64,000 nucleotides of DNA, taken from NCBI RefSeq assembly GCF_000374845.1, contig NZ_KB895414.1:620001-684000 (forward strand), read 5' to 3'. Every line of letters begins with the position of its first letter. Positions within the stretch are counted from its first letter, which is position 1. Source of the DNA: Paenibacillus terrigena DSM 21567 (lineage in GTDB: Bacteria; Bacillota; Bacilli; Paenibacillales; Paenibacillaceae). The notes under the pieces are model-generated. The model saw nothing but the letters and a program-made list of their open reading frames with translations, was not told where the DNA came from and did no database searches. A program made the translations under genes and the position numbers. Below are positions 7,181 through 16,569 of the stretch, in pieces.

Positions 7181-8873
7181 CTGATCCACTCCTTTCGAAA
7201 GGAATTGTAACGGTCACACAGGTACCTTTTCCTTGGATGCTATTCATGCGAATCCCAGACGCTTCGCCATACAGAAGCACTAGACGACGATGAACGTTGT
7301 ACAGTCCGATATGCTGCGTCATGTTGTTCTGGCTTTGCAATAGCTGATTGACTTCCTGCAATGTCTTCTCATCCATCCCTTGACCATGATCTTGAACCTC
7401 AAGAATCAGCTGTTCGTCCGACGTATAAACACGAATCTCAATCAGGACATTGCTCTGATTCTGATACCCATACTTGATAGCGTTTTCGATAAAGGGCTGC
7501 AGTAAAAGCTTAGGAATGCATATATCTTGCGTCTCCTCCGTGACGGAAATGCGATACTCGAGTCGCTCATTGAATCGAATTTGCTGGAGCTTCAAGTAAT
7601 CGCGCACATAATTCATATCATCCTTCAGCTTGACGCTGCGATCATGTCCGATACTATAACGCAACAAGCGAGATAATAGGATTACAATCTCTTGTGCTTG
7701 ATTTGCATCGATCTTGATCGCATACCGTAAGGTTTCGAGTACGTTAAAAATGAAATGCGGGTGGAATTGCGCCTGCAATTGTTTGACTTCGATCATGGTA
7801 CTCAGTTCCGACAGCTCTTTATTTCTCTCCAACAAGTCCTGCAGCCGATCCAGCATCGCATTATACTCATGACCCAGCGTTTCGAATTCATCCCCCGTCT
7901 GAATATCGACATAACCATCTAACTTCCCATCTCTTAATACGTCCAGCGCAGCAACGAATTTGTCAATCGACTCCGAATTTCGGGATGACATTTTATTCGA
8001 TAAGAATTGCAGCATAATCCACAGCAACACACAAGTCGCTACGATAAAGATAGCCACGGTATAGTACGTGTATTGCTCTGAATTATAGGAATTCAGCGTA
8101 AATACTTGCAGCGGTGTGCCTTGGATGGGTTTGGAATACATATAGTAGCTTCCGTTGTTAATCTGGGCATGTCCCTGATTATCCAGCATAGGTTGGAACT
8201 TGTTTAGAACCCCTTTGGTAATGTTACTGGTGGTCGCAATGATCGTCTTATACTCATCGGTAATCAACGCGATTTCATTATTTTGCGTAAAGAGCAGCTT
8301 CTGAAAATCGGCTTCATATAATTGATAGACAATGTAGCCAATCGTCTGACCATCTTTCACGATCGCTCGGCCAAACGAATAGCTTGTAGTCCGATCATGC
8401 GAGTACCGGAAACTGTTCATTTCAGCTATCGTCTCATTCGGATGCATCTCTACCCGGTGAATGAAGTTTCGGAAAGAAAAGTCGGAATCCAATAGATCCG
8501 TTGGTGCAGAGGTAGCGAGGAAAATCCCGTCTTTGTTCAAGATATGAAATATGCCCTTCACCTTCTGTTGGCTGTTGAAATCATAGAATTCAGAGTATAC
8601 CTTCTCGCTCCCCAAATGTGTACTCACATAGTTCACAACGGCAGGAGAATCCGCCATCCGCTGAATCTCATCATGGTATTGTTGATAGACTTCAGTGATG
8701 GAATGACTGATGGATTGTGCAGCTTGATTCGTTTTCTGCATGATGTTGATTCTGCCGTTGACAATCGTAAATATAACGAACAAAACCATTAATATCGCAA
8801 ACGGAATCATCGTATATAAACGAAACAAGCGACGGGTCGATTCTTTAAAATTGCGATGTTTTCTACGTTTCAT
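7173..8873 (-). CDS. Sensor histidine kinase, YesM/LytS-type
   Basis: 566 residues. A first membrane helix at about 19-40 (LYTMIPFAILMVLFVIFTIV) and a second near 274-298 flank an extracellular Cache-like sensor domain with a PDC-style start. A HAMP-like linker follows, then the His_kinase domain with the phosphoacceptor in LQAQFHPHFIFNVLETLR and a HATPase domain with N-box AIKYGYQN and G-box DHGQGMD. It precedes and overlaps the AraC-type response regulator. The pair resembles HptRS/YesMN systems that sense extracellular sugars or sugar phosphates; the ligand here is inferred from the neighbouring transporter. Confidence 0.93.
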   Translation of the reverse strand: MKRRKHRNFKESTRRLFRLYTMIPFAILMVLFVIFTIVNGRINIMQKTNQAAQSISHSITEVYQQYHDEIQRMADSPAVVNYVSTHLGSEKVYSEFYDFNSQQKVKGIFHILNKDGIFLATSAPTDLLDSDFSFRNFIHRVEMHPNETIAEMNSFRYSHDRTTSYSFGRAIVKDGQTIGYIVYQLYEADFQKLLFTQNNEIALITDEYKTIIATTSNITKGVLNKFQPMLDNQGHAQINNGSYYMYSKPIQGTPLQVFTLNSYNSEQYTYYTVAIFIVATCVLLWIMLQFLSNKMSSRNSESIDKFVAALDVLRDGKLDGYVDIQTGDEFETLGHEYNAMLDRLQDLLERNKELSELSTMIEVKQLQAQFHPHFIFNVLETLRYAIKIDANQAQEIVILLSRLLRYSIGHDRSVKLKDDMNYVRDYLKLQQIRFNERLEYRISVTEETQDICIPKLLLQPFIENAIKYGYQNQSNVLIEIRVYTSDEQLILEVQDHGQGMDEKTLQEVNQLLQSQNNMTQHIGLYNVHRRLVLLYGEASGIRMNSIQGKGTCVTVTIPFERSGSDV

Positions 8874-8974
8874 GCTGTCCTCCGACTATGAAATCCGTCT
8901 ATGTACCTTACGCCTCTCCTATTCAGTGTAAGGAAAAAGAAAGACATTCGTCCATGGTAATAAACTCTAAATGT

Positions 8975-9012
8975 CAAAACAAGCCGACCCTCTTACCGCA
9001 GGTGCCGACTTG
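8975..9012 (-). terminator. Terminator of the ABC transporter operon
   Basis: On the minus strand AAGTCGGC pairs with GTCGGCTT (8 bp including wobbles), followed by GTTTTGACATTTAG. It lies 18 bases past the permease stop and before the kinase start. Confidence 0.55.
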
Positions 9013-9029
9013 CATGATATGAACGAGCT

Positions 9030-10685
9030 TTATAGCGATACTTCCTTCTGCCCAGACAGCTTGAGGAAGACCAGCAGTGAGATGACGGTAATCAATGTTA
9101 ATATGGTAGACAACGCTGCAGCGACGCCATAGTTGCCTCGAATAACTTCGGTATAAATCGCAACCGTAACCGTCTTCGTTTTCCCCGTATATAAGATGAT
9201 CGAGGTACTTAATTCCGTAATAATAGTAACCCAGCTAAGAATAGCGCCCGAGACGACACCCGCCACCATCATCGGAAGTGTAATCTTGAAGAATGTTCGC
9301 ATCTGGGAAGCTCCCAAACTGATCGCCGCTTCTTCAATGCCCCCGTTGATCTGATGCAATATCGCTGCACTCGATCGAATCGTATAAGGTAGACGACGAA
9401 TCACGAAGGAAATAATCATAATGAGTGCGGTTCCGCTTAATGCGAGCGGCTTATCGTTGAAGGTAATGAGCAGCGCAATACCTAAGATAGAGCCCGGAAC
9501 GATATAAGGGAACATCGTGAATATATCAAGCGTGTTCGTTAATGCGTTTCTACGGCGAACCGTTACATACGCGATGAGAATCGCAAGCAGTATAATAACG
9601 ACGAGGGATACAACCGCAAGGAAGAACGTATTGGCAATCACGCCGCCGATATTGCTGAATGCATCGATGTAACTCTGCAACGAGTACCCATCGACAAAGA
9701 TTCGACCGTTTGTTTTGAGAAAAGATGTATAAATAACGTACAGCTGCGGCAAGAGCGCGATTATCGTATAGGCATAGATCACAACGTGAGCCACAATATT
9801 ACCGATACCCGACTTCTTCTTCGCTTCAATCGGATGCAATGCGCTCATTGTAAAAGATTTACGATTGGATACATATTTCTGCAGCAAGAAGATCACGGTA
9901 GCGAAGAGTACGACAATGACGCTGATCGCAGCAGCAAACCCATCATCGCCGCCGACCTCACTAATAAATTCATTGAAGATAAGAACGGGAACGGTTTTAA
10001 ACCCTTCACCGATCAGCATCGGTGTACCAAAGTCAGCAAGTGCGCGCATGAATACGAGCAATCCGCCCGCGAGCAAGGTTGGTGTAATCAATGGAAGCAG
10101 AACCTTGCGCATTTTGTTGAAGCCTTTGTAACCCATACTTTCCGTTGCTTCCATAAGCGATTGGTCCACATTCTTCAGCGCACCGGATACATACATGAAG
10201 ATAAGCGGAACCATCTGTAACGTTAAGACGACGAGAATCCCTGTAAACCCATATATATCAGGCATAGTGAACCCAAAAACATTTTTGATGAATTGAGTAA
10301 TTACGCCGTTTCGTCCTAATAGCAGGATCCAGGAGTAAGCGCCTATGAATGGTGCTGACATCGACGAGATCAGAATCATAATGCGGATCGTAGAATTCCC
10401 TTTAATTTTGACCGTGGCCATCAAGTAGGCCAGCGGTGTTGCAATCAGCGCAGAAAGTGCGGTTACACAGACCGTTACTTTAATACTGTTGAATAGTGCC
10501 GTTAAATAATAGGGCTTGCTGAAAAATTTCGTGAAATACGCAAGTGAAAAGTCGCCTGTCGTGCCGTTGTAAAAACTCTTAATCAACATGGTGAATAACG
10601 GAAGTGCTAGAAAGAGAATATAGAAGACAAATATCAGTAATGAAATGTTCGTCCAGATGTCAAACCGTTTGCGCGTATCATTCAT
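9030..10685 (-). CDS. ABC transporter permease, two fused membrane domains (AfuB/FbpB type)
   Basis: 551 residues made of two homologous binding-protein-dependent permease modules of about 270 residues, each with six predicted helices and an EAA loop ([40 protein letters not shown]). This fused arrangement is typical of ferric-iron (FbpB/SfuB) and hexose-phosphate (AfuB) uptake systems. The start codon overlaps the ATPase stop (ATGA), so the genes are translationally coupled. The membrane channel partners with the adjacent ATPase and the lipoprotein upstream. Substrate is discussed under findings. Confidence 0.93.
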   Translation of the reverse strand: MNDTRKRFDIWTNISLLIFVFYILFLALPLFTMLIKSFYNGTTGDFSLAYFTKFFSKPYYLTALFNSIKVTVCVTALSALIATPLAYLMATVKIKGNSTIRIMILISSMSAPFIGAYSWILLLGRNGVITQFIKNVFGFTMPDIYGFTGILVVLTLQMVPLIFMYVSGALKNVDQSLMEATESMGYKGFNKMRKVLLPLITPTLLAGGLLVFMRALADFGTPMLIGEGFKTVPVLIFNEFISEVGGDDGFAAAISVIVVLFATVIFLLQKYVSNRKSFTMSALHPIEAKKKSGIGNIVAHVVIYAYTIIALLPQLYVIYTSFLKTNGRIFVDGYSLQSYIDAFSNIGGVIANTFFLAVVSLVVIILLAILIAYVTVRRRNALTNTLDIFTMFPYIVPGSILGIALLITFNDKPLALSGTALIMIISFVIRRLPYTIRSSAAILHQINGGIEEAAISLGASQMRTFFKITLPMMVAGVVSGAILSWVTIITELSTSIILYTGKTKTVTVAIYTEVIRGNYGVAAALSTILTLITVISLLVFLKLSGQKEVSL

Positions 10686-11782
10686 AGCTGACCGCTCCCT
10701 GTGTAGTTCAATTCACCCGCAGCATCGTATACATTAATCTTGTCTGTTTTGACTTTCAGATAAATCACTTCACCGGGGGAAAGGATTTGACTCGTTTTCG
10801 ATTCCTGCGTGATTTCGATCCGCTGACCCGATTCGAGATCTACGAAATAATGTGTGTTTTGTCCCAAGAATACGCTGTGTACAATGGTAACTCGGATCCC
10901 GCTCTGGTCCTCCGTCATGATGAACTCCTCCGGGCGAACCGAAATTTGTACTTTCAGCGAAGCTTGTGGTTTAGGAACGCGAATGTTAGACATTGGCTCG
11001 GCATAATCAGAACCGATCTGTAAGGAATAACGGCCTTCCTCTTGCGCCAGGGTGCCTTCAATAATGTTCGTTCGGCCGATAAAGGTAGCAACGAATACAT
11101 TGGCAGGACGTTGATAAATCTCTTGCGGTGTGCCCAGGTGCTGAATGATCCCCGATTTCATGACTGCGATTCGATCCGATACAGCCATCGCTTCTTCTTG
11201 ATCATGCGTGACGTATACGGTTGTGATCCCAACTTCCCTCTGAATATCCTTGATCGCATTCCGCATGTCGATCCGTAATTTCGCATCGAGGTTGGATAGA
11301 GGCTCATCCATGAGCAGCACATCGGGACGAATGACGATCGCTCTAGCAAGCGCGACACGCTGCTGCTGTCCCCCAGATAGATTCTTCGGCATCCGATCTT
11401 TGTATTGTTCGATTTGTACAACCTTCAGAATATCATCGACCTTAGCGGCGATTTGTTCTTTGGGGATCTTCCGGTTTTCAAGACCAAACGCAATGTTGCC
11501 TTTGACCGTCAAATGAGGGAAAATCGCATAATTCTGAAATACCATCCCGATGTTCCGTTTGCCCGGTTCGACCTGATTGATGACCCGTTCATTGAAGCTG
11601 ATTGTCCCGCCTTCAATGCTGTTAAAGCCAGCAATCATCCGTAATAGTGTGGTTTTCCCGCATCCGGAAGGACCGAGAAGGGTGAAGAACTCACCCTTCT
11701 TAATCTCCAGAGACAACGCAGGAATGACCGTCGCATCTGCATACTTTTTGACTAAGTCTTTGATGTTAATCGTTACTGTCAT
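10682..11782 (-). CDS. ABC transporter ATP-binding protein (FbpC/PotA-type with TOBE)
   Basis: 366 residues from ATG 11782, which has AGGTG 6 bases upstream; an in-frame GTG at 11791 would lack a ribosome binding site. Walker A is GPSGCGKTT, the signature is LSGGQQQR, Walker B is [12 protein letters not shown] and the switch histidine is in [11 protein letters not shown]. The C-terminal third is a TOBE-like domain ([10 protein letters not shown]). It energises the fused permease encoded 4 bases downstream. It follows the binding protein by 22 bases in one operon. Confidence 0.95.
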   Translation of the reverse strand: MTVTINIKDLVKKYADATVIPALSLEIKKGEFFTLLGPSGCGKTTLLRMIAGFNSIEGGTISFNERVINQVEPGKRNIGMVFQNYAIFPHLTVKGNIAFGLENRKIPKEQIAAKVDDILKVVQIEQYKDRMPKNLSGGQQQRVALARAIVIRPDVLLMDEPLSNLDAKLRIDMRNAIKDIQREVGITTVYVTHDQEEAMAVSDRIAVMKSGIIQHLGTPQEIYQRPANVFVATFIGRTNIIEGTLAQEEGRYSLQIGSDYAEPMSNIRVPKPQASLKVQISVRPEEFIMTEDQSGIRVTIVHSVFLGQNTHYFVDLESGQRIEITQESKTSQILSPGEVIYLKVKTDKINVYDAAGELNYTGSGQL

Positions 11783-11804
11783 GGTTGTCACCTAATTCTT
11801 TCGT

Positions 11805-12827
11805 TTATTTTGTGCTTGTGAATACATCCGTGTAGTGCTCGATGATTTTGGATTTATTTTTACTAACATAATCCGTGTCTTCGTTGATCATGTTGATCTT
11901 GTCGTACGGTGTCATATAGTCGCCAAGCTTCGTATCTTTACGTAGTGGACGATTCGTTAATTGTGTGCCAAATGCATCCTGCGCTTCTTGAGATAGAATG
12001 AAGTCGATAAATTTCTTGGCATTGTCCATGTGCGGTGCGCCTTTGATAATACCGGATGCTGCATCCAAGAATACGGCGCCTTCTTTCGGGTACACCACTT
12101 CTACAGGGGCACCATTTCTAACATACGTGTTTGCTGGATCTTCATAGGTCAAGCCAACTACGTACTCGCCGTCAGCCACGCTTTTGTGAACAGCTCCTGA
12201 ACCGCTCGCGATTTTACCATCCAAGTTTTTGATTAATTCGCTGACATAGCTCCAACCTTTCTCGTTCTCATAGTCGCCGCCCATCGCTTTCAGCATATTC
12301 GTAAGCTGTGCAAATGCGGAGCTTGAGCTTGCCGGATCGGCCGATGCAATTTTCCCTTTAAGCTCCGGGTTCAACAAGTCAGCGTAGCTATCAATCTTGA
12401 TGTTGCCGATCAGGTTCTTATTCACTAAGAGAACGCTTCCATCTGAAACAAAAGGAGTAGCAAAGCCTGATTTATTGCGATGGCCTTCAAGTAGGAATTC
12501 ATCGTTCGGCGATACATACGGCTCGTATAAGTTAGCGTTCTCAAGATAGCCCGCCATCGAACCGCCAAACATCACGTCTGCGTAAGGATTTTGTTTCTCT
12601 GATTGTAAGCGTTTAACAATTTCGCCCGTTCCAGCTGTTACGAGCTCAACGGTAATTCCCGTTTGCTTTTCGAACATTGGGATAATGGTCTTAATGATCT
12701 CTTCACTATTCGGACTGTAAACAACAAGTTTATTGGACGAAGCAGACTCTTTCTCACCACCGCCGCAACCTGTAAGTGCCGTCATAACGAACATACATGC
12801 GATCAACAGCATGGAAACCTTCTTCAT
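11805..12827 (-). CDS. Extracellular solute-binding lipoprotein (AfuA/FbpA-like, family 1)
   Basis: 340 residues with a lipoprotein signal ending LTGC (Cys21), so it is membrane-anchored outside the cell. The mature part opens KLVVYSPNSEEIIKTIIPMFEKQTGITVELV, the typical start of the ferric-iron/thiamine/sugar-phosphate binding group, and has the YADVMFGGSMAGY segment. I do not see the conserved paired tyrosines expected of a classical iron binder. AfuA, a close structural relative, binds hexose phosphates. First gene of the operon; ATG has GGGGGAAATAGCA upstream. A palindrome lies in its promoter (12882-12897). Confidence 0.88.
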   Translation of the reverse strand: MKKVSMLLIACMFVMTALTGCGGGEKESASSNKLVVYSPNSEEIIKTIIPMFEKQTGITVELVTAGTGEIVKRLQSEKQNPYADVMFGGSMAGYLENANLYEPYVSPNDEFLLEGHRNKSGFATPFVSDGSVLLVNKNLIGNIKIDSYADLLNPELKGKIASADPASSSSAFAQLTNMLKAMGGDYENEKGWSYVSELIKNLDGKIASGSGAVHKSVADGEYVVGLTYEDPANTYVRNGAPVEVVYPKEGAVFLDAASGIIKGAPHMDNAKKFIDFILSQEAQDAFGTQLTNRPLRKDTKLGDYMTPYDKINMINEDTDYVSKNKSKIIEHYTDVFTSTK

Positions 12828-12876
12828 TGCTATTTCCCCCTTGAACCGATATGTTTTTGTTTTTTTATTTACAGGT

Positions 12877-12907
12877 TTATTGTATCAGGCATGATACCGC
12901 TTACAGA
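12877..12907 (-). promoter_or_regulatory. Putative promoter with palindromic operator upstream of the binding-protein gene
   Basis: On the minus strand TTCTGT and TACAAT are separated by 18 bases, and the perfect palindrome GTATCAGGCATGATAC (12882-12897) lies across the spacer and the edge of the -10 box. Its position suggests direct control by a DNA-binding regulator. Confidence 0.4.
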
Positions 12908-13048
12908 ATCCTATAATCCGCAAACATCGTCTAAAATACGCAACAAATTTTGGACAAAAGAAAAAGAACCACCCCAAAAAAAGGAAATCAGGTGATCCTG
13001 CCGAATAGGTTAAATCCCCATATGATTCGAAAGAAGGTGTAACAATTA

Positions 13049-13846
13049 ATGATCGATTACGGTGCAGATCTCTTTAAAGGTACGGCGTGGTACTACGCTA
13101 GATACCGCCCGCTGTATCCCGCATCGCTGGTTCGATATATCGTAGCCAAGTTTTCACTTGATGGCGAAGGTCGGCTGCTTGACCTTGGATGTGGAACGGG
13201 CCAGCTCGCGCTCCGGTTTCAGGATTGGTTCGAAGATATCGTAGGAATCGATCCCGAACCAGAAATGTTGGATGAAGCGAGACGCTTATCCATAGACAAT
13301 CGAGTGGATAACGTACGGTGGCTGCAAGGCAAAGCGGAAGAGCAGGCGCATGACTTGGGGCCATTTCGACTCATCACGATTGCCAAAGCTTTTCACTGGA
13401 TGGACCGGGAAACGGTTCTCGAAATGTTATATCACCATACGGACGTGAATGGCGGGATTGTGATTATCGGCAACGATTCAGAGAATCACGAACCACTGCC
13501 TTGGCAGCTCAAGGTCAATGAAGTCGTAGCGCGGTGGCTAGGAAGCGAGAGAAGAGCGGGCAATCGTACCTACCAACCACCGACAGAAAGGTATGAGGAT
13601 ACGTTAGCCAAATCACGTTATCGGAACATCGAGAATCACGTACTGCCGACGTATTCGCACACGTGGACCGTTGATTCGATTGTTGGCAATCTGTACTCCA
13701 CATCCTATGGTGCTAGGCATTTCTTCGGCGAAGATCTGGAGCGATTCGAGGACGAGCTCCGAACTGCACTGTTAGCGATTAACCCTGCTGATCAGTTTGT
13801 TGAGGAGCAGACGGTTTCTGTGATTACGGGTGTGCGACGCGGCTAA
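13049..13846 (+). CDS. Class I SAM-dependent methyltransferase
   Basis: 265 residues with a clear SAM motif I (LLDLGCGTGQLALRF, residues about 36-50), motif II acidic residue in GIDPEPEMLDEA, and the FRLITIAKAFHWMDR segment typical of the Methyltransf_11 group. GAAGGTG precedes the ATG. The substrate is unknown. The stop codon TAA lies inside the conserved left end (GCTAACGAAC, 13842-13851) of a short repeat, so the last codons may have been reshaped by insertion of that element. Confidence 0.88.
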   Translation: MIDYGADLFKGTAWYYARYRPLYPASLVRYIVAKFSLDGEGRLLDLGCGTGQLALRFQDWFEDIVGIDPEPEMLDEARRLSIDNRVDNVRWLQGKAEEQAHDLGPFRLITIAKAFHWMDRETVLEMLYHHTDVNGGIVIIGNDSENHEPLPWQLKVNEVVARWLGSERRAGNRTYQPPTERYEDTLAKSRYRNIENHVLPTYSHTWTVDSIVGNLYSTSYGARHFFGEDLERFEDELRTALLAINPADQFVEEQTVSVITGVRRG

Positions 13847-13954
13847 CGAACTCTACAATGCTTATTTAGGCAAAAATACGTGTTCTGAAGCTGTAACGAA
13901 TCTCAGCAGCGCTATTTCCATCAAAAGCGTGTATTTCACTTGAAATAACTATAG
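13842..13954. repeat. Short intergenic repeat, copy A (right end missing)
   Basis: Begins GCTAACGAAC and is alignable over about 110 bases with the element at 17368-17504; shared blocks include CTTATTT, GAATCTCAG and CCATCAAAAGCG. It overlaps the methyltransferase stop codon and ends before the next gene's ribosome binding site. The terminal GTTCGTTAGC seen in copy B is absent. Confidence 0.65.
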
Positions 13955-13968
13955 GGAGGTACATACGC

Positions 13969-14511
13969 ATGAAAAATATCTATGTCGTCCGGCATTGCAA
14001 GGCAGCGGGACAAGCCGCTGATGCTCCATTAACCGAGATTGGTAACGAGCAAGCTCAGACTCTCGCCGAATTCCTCGCAGACAAAAATATCGATTATATC
14101 GTATCCAGTCCCTATGTGCGGACTTACCATACCATCGCACCATTCGCAGATCAACAAGGGATCGACATTCGTATGGATGACCGTTTAACAGAGCGGATTT
14201 TATCAGGACAGGACTGTCCCGATTGGATGGATATGCTCCGTGCAACCTATGATGACCAGGATCTATGTTATGAGGGTGGTGAATCCAGCCGCGTGGCGAT
14301 GCATCGCGCTGTTCAAGTCGTTATGGATGTTCTGGGTCAACCGTGCAAGAATGCTGTTATCGTGTCCCACGGTAACTTGATTTCGCTGCTGCTTAAGCAT
14401 TTTGATGATAGGTACGGGTTCTTCGAGTGGCAAGCTTTATCCAATCCTGACGTATATCAGCTTACTTTCGTCGATGGCTTGCCTAGCATTCAGCGAATCT
14501 GGACAGTATGA
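13969..14511 (+). CDS. Histidine phosphatase family protein (phosphoglycerate mutase-like)
   Basis: 180 residues. The catalytic motif is VRHCKA (H9; usual RHG has Cys here), with the phosphate-pocket arginine in SSPYVRTYHTI and the second histidine in VIVSHGNL. This is the branch-2-like, small cytosolic phosphatase fold. A ribosome binding site GGGAGG lies 10 bases upstream. The gene stands alone and converges with the AraC regulator that follows. The RHG-to-RHC change is seen in other family members and does not by itself suggest inactivity. Substrate unknown. Confidence 0.88.
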   Translation: MKNIYVVRHCKAAGQAADAPLTEIGNEQAQTLAEFLADKNIDYIVSSPYVRTYHTIAPFADQQGIDIRMDDRLTERILSGQDCPDWMDMLRATYDDQDLCYEGGESSRVAMHRAVQVVMDVLGQPCKNAVIVSHGNLISLLLKHFDDRYGFFEWQALSNPDVYQLTFVDGLPSIQRIWTV

Positions 14512-14564
14512 TTGCATAACAAAGGGGCCGATAGCCCCAGATCATGCGGGTGGAATTGAAGCAT

Positions 14565-15368
14565 TCATTCCCTTAGCAGCGTCCTGTTGTTCTTCGCATA
14601 TTCTCTCGGCGATTTGCCGACCGCAGCTTTGAAATCTTTGCTGAAATGAGCTTGATCCGTATAGCCAAGGTCCATCGCCAAGTGAGCCAGGTCCAAGCCC
14701 TGCTCGATCAACTCTCCCGCTTCATGCATTCGGTATCGTTGAATCATCCACTTGGGACTCACACCAATGTATTGACGAAATAACCGTTGTAGCGTTCGCT
14801 TCGTCATGCCGAACCGCTCCACGACATGTTCGACTTGCGTAATTTCACGATCTTTCACAATGCCATTGATTACATCGTTCAATATAACAATGGTCTCATC
14901 GCGGTCAGGCATCCATTGCACCAATAATCGCTCCACCATCTCAATTCTCTTCCCATGATCCTCTAGCGAAAATAGTTCTTCTTCGAATGTACGACAATCG
15001 ATGGGGAAGTAATCGGAAAGAGGTGCGGTGTGATCGTTCAAGGTTGCTGCGGGTGTTTTAAAGAAACTATAAAATGCACCTGGTCTGAACAATACACCCA
15101 CAATCTGTCCCTCTTCTTGGAGCAGATTAACGGACTTTCTGCGATCAATACCGCTTATGCGAGAGTTGCCCTGTTCGAAAACAATATTCACCCCCGGATG
15201 CTGCAAGACTTCTTGCGTGTATGGCTCCTGTCCGCGCAAATCCCACGCAATAAGCCAATAATGTTGTATCCAGAACCCTAACTCTCCGGAAGAAGGATAA
15301 CGAGAAATCGAAAACTTGGTTTTCCCTGTATTAAAATGTAGAATCCCCTGATTCGGATTACGTTCCAT
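14565..15368 (-). CDS. AraC-family transcriptional regulator
   Basis: 267 residues from ATG 15368, with AAGGGG 8 bases upstream (an in-frame GTG at 15383 overlaps the ribosome binding site region). The N-terminal 150 residues are a cupin-like sensing domain of the DUF6597 sort (GFWIQHYWLIAWDLRG, GVLFRPGAFYSFF). The C-terminus is the AraC double HTH (FGMTKRTLQRLFRQYIGVSPKWMIQRYR; LGYTDQAHFSKDFKAAVGKSPREY). It is divergent from the SRPBCC gene at 15507, which it may control. Confidence 0.93.
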   Translation of the reverse strand: MERNPNQGILHFNTGKTKFSISRYPSSGELGFWIQHYWLIAWDLRGQEPYTQEVLQHPGVNIVFEQGNSRISGIDRRKSVNLLQEEGQIVGVLFRPGAFYSFFKTPAATLNDHTAPLSDYFPIDCRTFEEELFSLEDHGKRIEMVERLLVQWMPDRDETIVILNDVINGIVKDREITQVEHVVERFGMTKRTLQRLFRQYIGVSPKWMIQRYRMHEAGELIEQGLDLAHLAMDLGYTDQAHFSKDFKAAVGKSPREYAKNNRTLLRE

Positions 15369-15506
15369 AGGTATCCCCTTCACCTCTCAGCACCGAATTT
15401 TACAATTGCAAGAAGCATAGCGCGTTTTTACAAGAATGCCAGCTGACATCGTGTTAAGATCGCTGTATTCGAGAGAAATTCAACTCGTATAGAGGAGGTA
15501 TTTCAC

Positions 15507-15956
15507 ATGAAGCTGGAATATACGTTCTACATCAACACAAACCCTGAACAGGTATGGGAGGTTCTGTGCGATCCTGAGAAATCATTCCACGCCTTCATGG
15601 GCGGGGTCATCCGGTCAAGCTATCAGATCGGTGATGATATCACGTTCGTAGGACCCGGCGCTGATGGCGAGCAAACTATCCATATTTACGGAAAAATACT
15701 GGCATATGAACCGTATCGGATCCTAAGCTATACAGACCACCCTGGGCCCTCCCACTATTCGCAGCACGCAGAGATGGAAAGCCGCGTAACTTTAACACTT
15801 GAACAAGTCGGTTCATGTACTCAATTGCATCTCATCAACGATGCTTGGACCGAGGACAACCCACTCTTCGGCAAAACAGAGCGGTTTTGGTGGATGATTC
15901 TAAGCAATATCAAGACGATCGCGGAAACCGGAAAATCACTTGATTTTGGGTTCTAA
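15507..15956 (+). CDS. SRPBCC-fold (START/Bet v1-like) protein
   Basis: 149 residues starting YTFYINTNPEQVWEVLCDPEKSFHAFMGG, the standard opening of the SRPBCC ligand-binding fold (AHSA1/polyketide cyclase group). The end FWWMILSNIKTIAETGKSLDFGF is the long C-terminal helix. GAGGAGG is 9 bases before the ATG. Such proteins bind hydrophobic ligands or act as small-molecule enzymes; the ligand is not predictable. Divergently arranged with the AraC regulator, with 138 bases of shared promoter region. Confidence 0.85.
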   Translation: MKLEYTFYINTNPEQVWEVLCDPEKSFHAFMGGVIRSSYQIGDDITFVGPGADGEQTIHIYGKILAYEPYRILSYTDHPGPSHYSQHAEMESRVTLTLEQVGSCTQLHLINDAWTEDNPLFGKTERFWWMILSNIKTIAETGKSLDFGF

Positions 15957-15963
15957 TTGTTCA

Positions 15964-16329
15964 TTATTTGTTATACTTCACCCGAATCTCATCCAACTTC
16001 GAACGAAGCTCATCTTCCAAGTCATATTCGAAATAGTTCGCTAATTTACAGAGATAAGCCAGGCAATCAGCCAGTTCTTTGCCTAAGTTCTCACGAACTT
16101 CTTGCTTCGCCTGTAAAAAAGCCGCATTCTGAGCCATCCCCTTCTCGGTCAGGTCTTTCGTTCGATAGAGAATCGTTCGGAATTCTTCAGCAACTTCGGC
16201 GACCTCCGTCGTTAACAGCATGTGAATGTATAATAAGAACTCCTTGCTGGATTGAAAATCTTGTGGATCAACCTTGTCCCAGCCCATTTCCTCTTGGAAG
16301 GTTTGGTAGTATGCTTGTACGTCCTTCAA
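15964..16329 (-). CDS. MazG-like nucleotide pyrophosphohydrolase
   Basis: 121 residues, starting at TTG 16329 (GAGAGGA about 12 bases upstream; the intervening ATG is out of frame). The all-alpha MazG signature is present: LTTEVAEVAEEFRTIL supplies the E-x-x-E-E metal ligands and LGKELADCLAYLCKLA the second E-x-x-D helix. The family hydrolyses NTPs to NMP and PPi, often house-cleaning abnormal nucleotides. It ends 7 bases from the SRPBCC stop, on the opposite strand. Confidence 0.85.
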   Translation of the reverse strand: MKDVQAYYQTFQEEMGWDKVDPQDFQSSKEFLLYIHMLLTTEVAEVAEEFRTILYRTKDLTEKGMAQNAAFLQAKQEVRENLGKELADCLAYLCKLANYFEYDLEDELRSKLDEIRVKYNK

Positions 16330-16375
16330 GTCATGTCCATCCTCTCGTCACCAATTCTCTAACCCTTATTTTAAG

Positions 16376-16497
16376 TTGATTTCTATTGAATTGGAAGATA
16401 TTATGGGGTATGCCTTTTTATCATCATACAAGGACTGCATGGTGGGGTTGATATATCCATCGACTACGCGGATACCTTTGTGTATCTGCTTTTTTTT
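16376..16497 (+). ncRNA. Small RNA or attenuated leader upstream of the SDR gene
   Basis: A near-consensus promoter TTGATT-N17-TATTAT (16376-16404) is followed about 65 bases later by a strong intrinsic terminator: stem GCGGATAC/GTATCTGC (16468-16475 with 16482-16489) and eight T residues. No convincing coding sequence fits between them. The segment TATCC near 16454-16458 can pair with GGATA of the terminator's 5' arm, which would form an antiterminator. The unit may be a free sRNA of about 85 nt or a leader for the SDR gene 73 bases on. Confidence 0.5.
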
Positions 16498-16569
16498 ATT
16501 GTTCGACGGAAATAAACCATCTCGATTGACCTACATGATCGCGTCCTCAACCTATGGAGGGAATACGTT

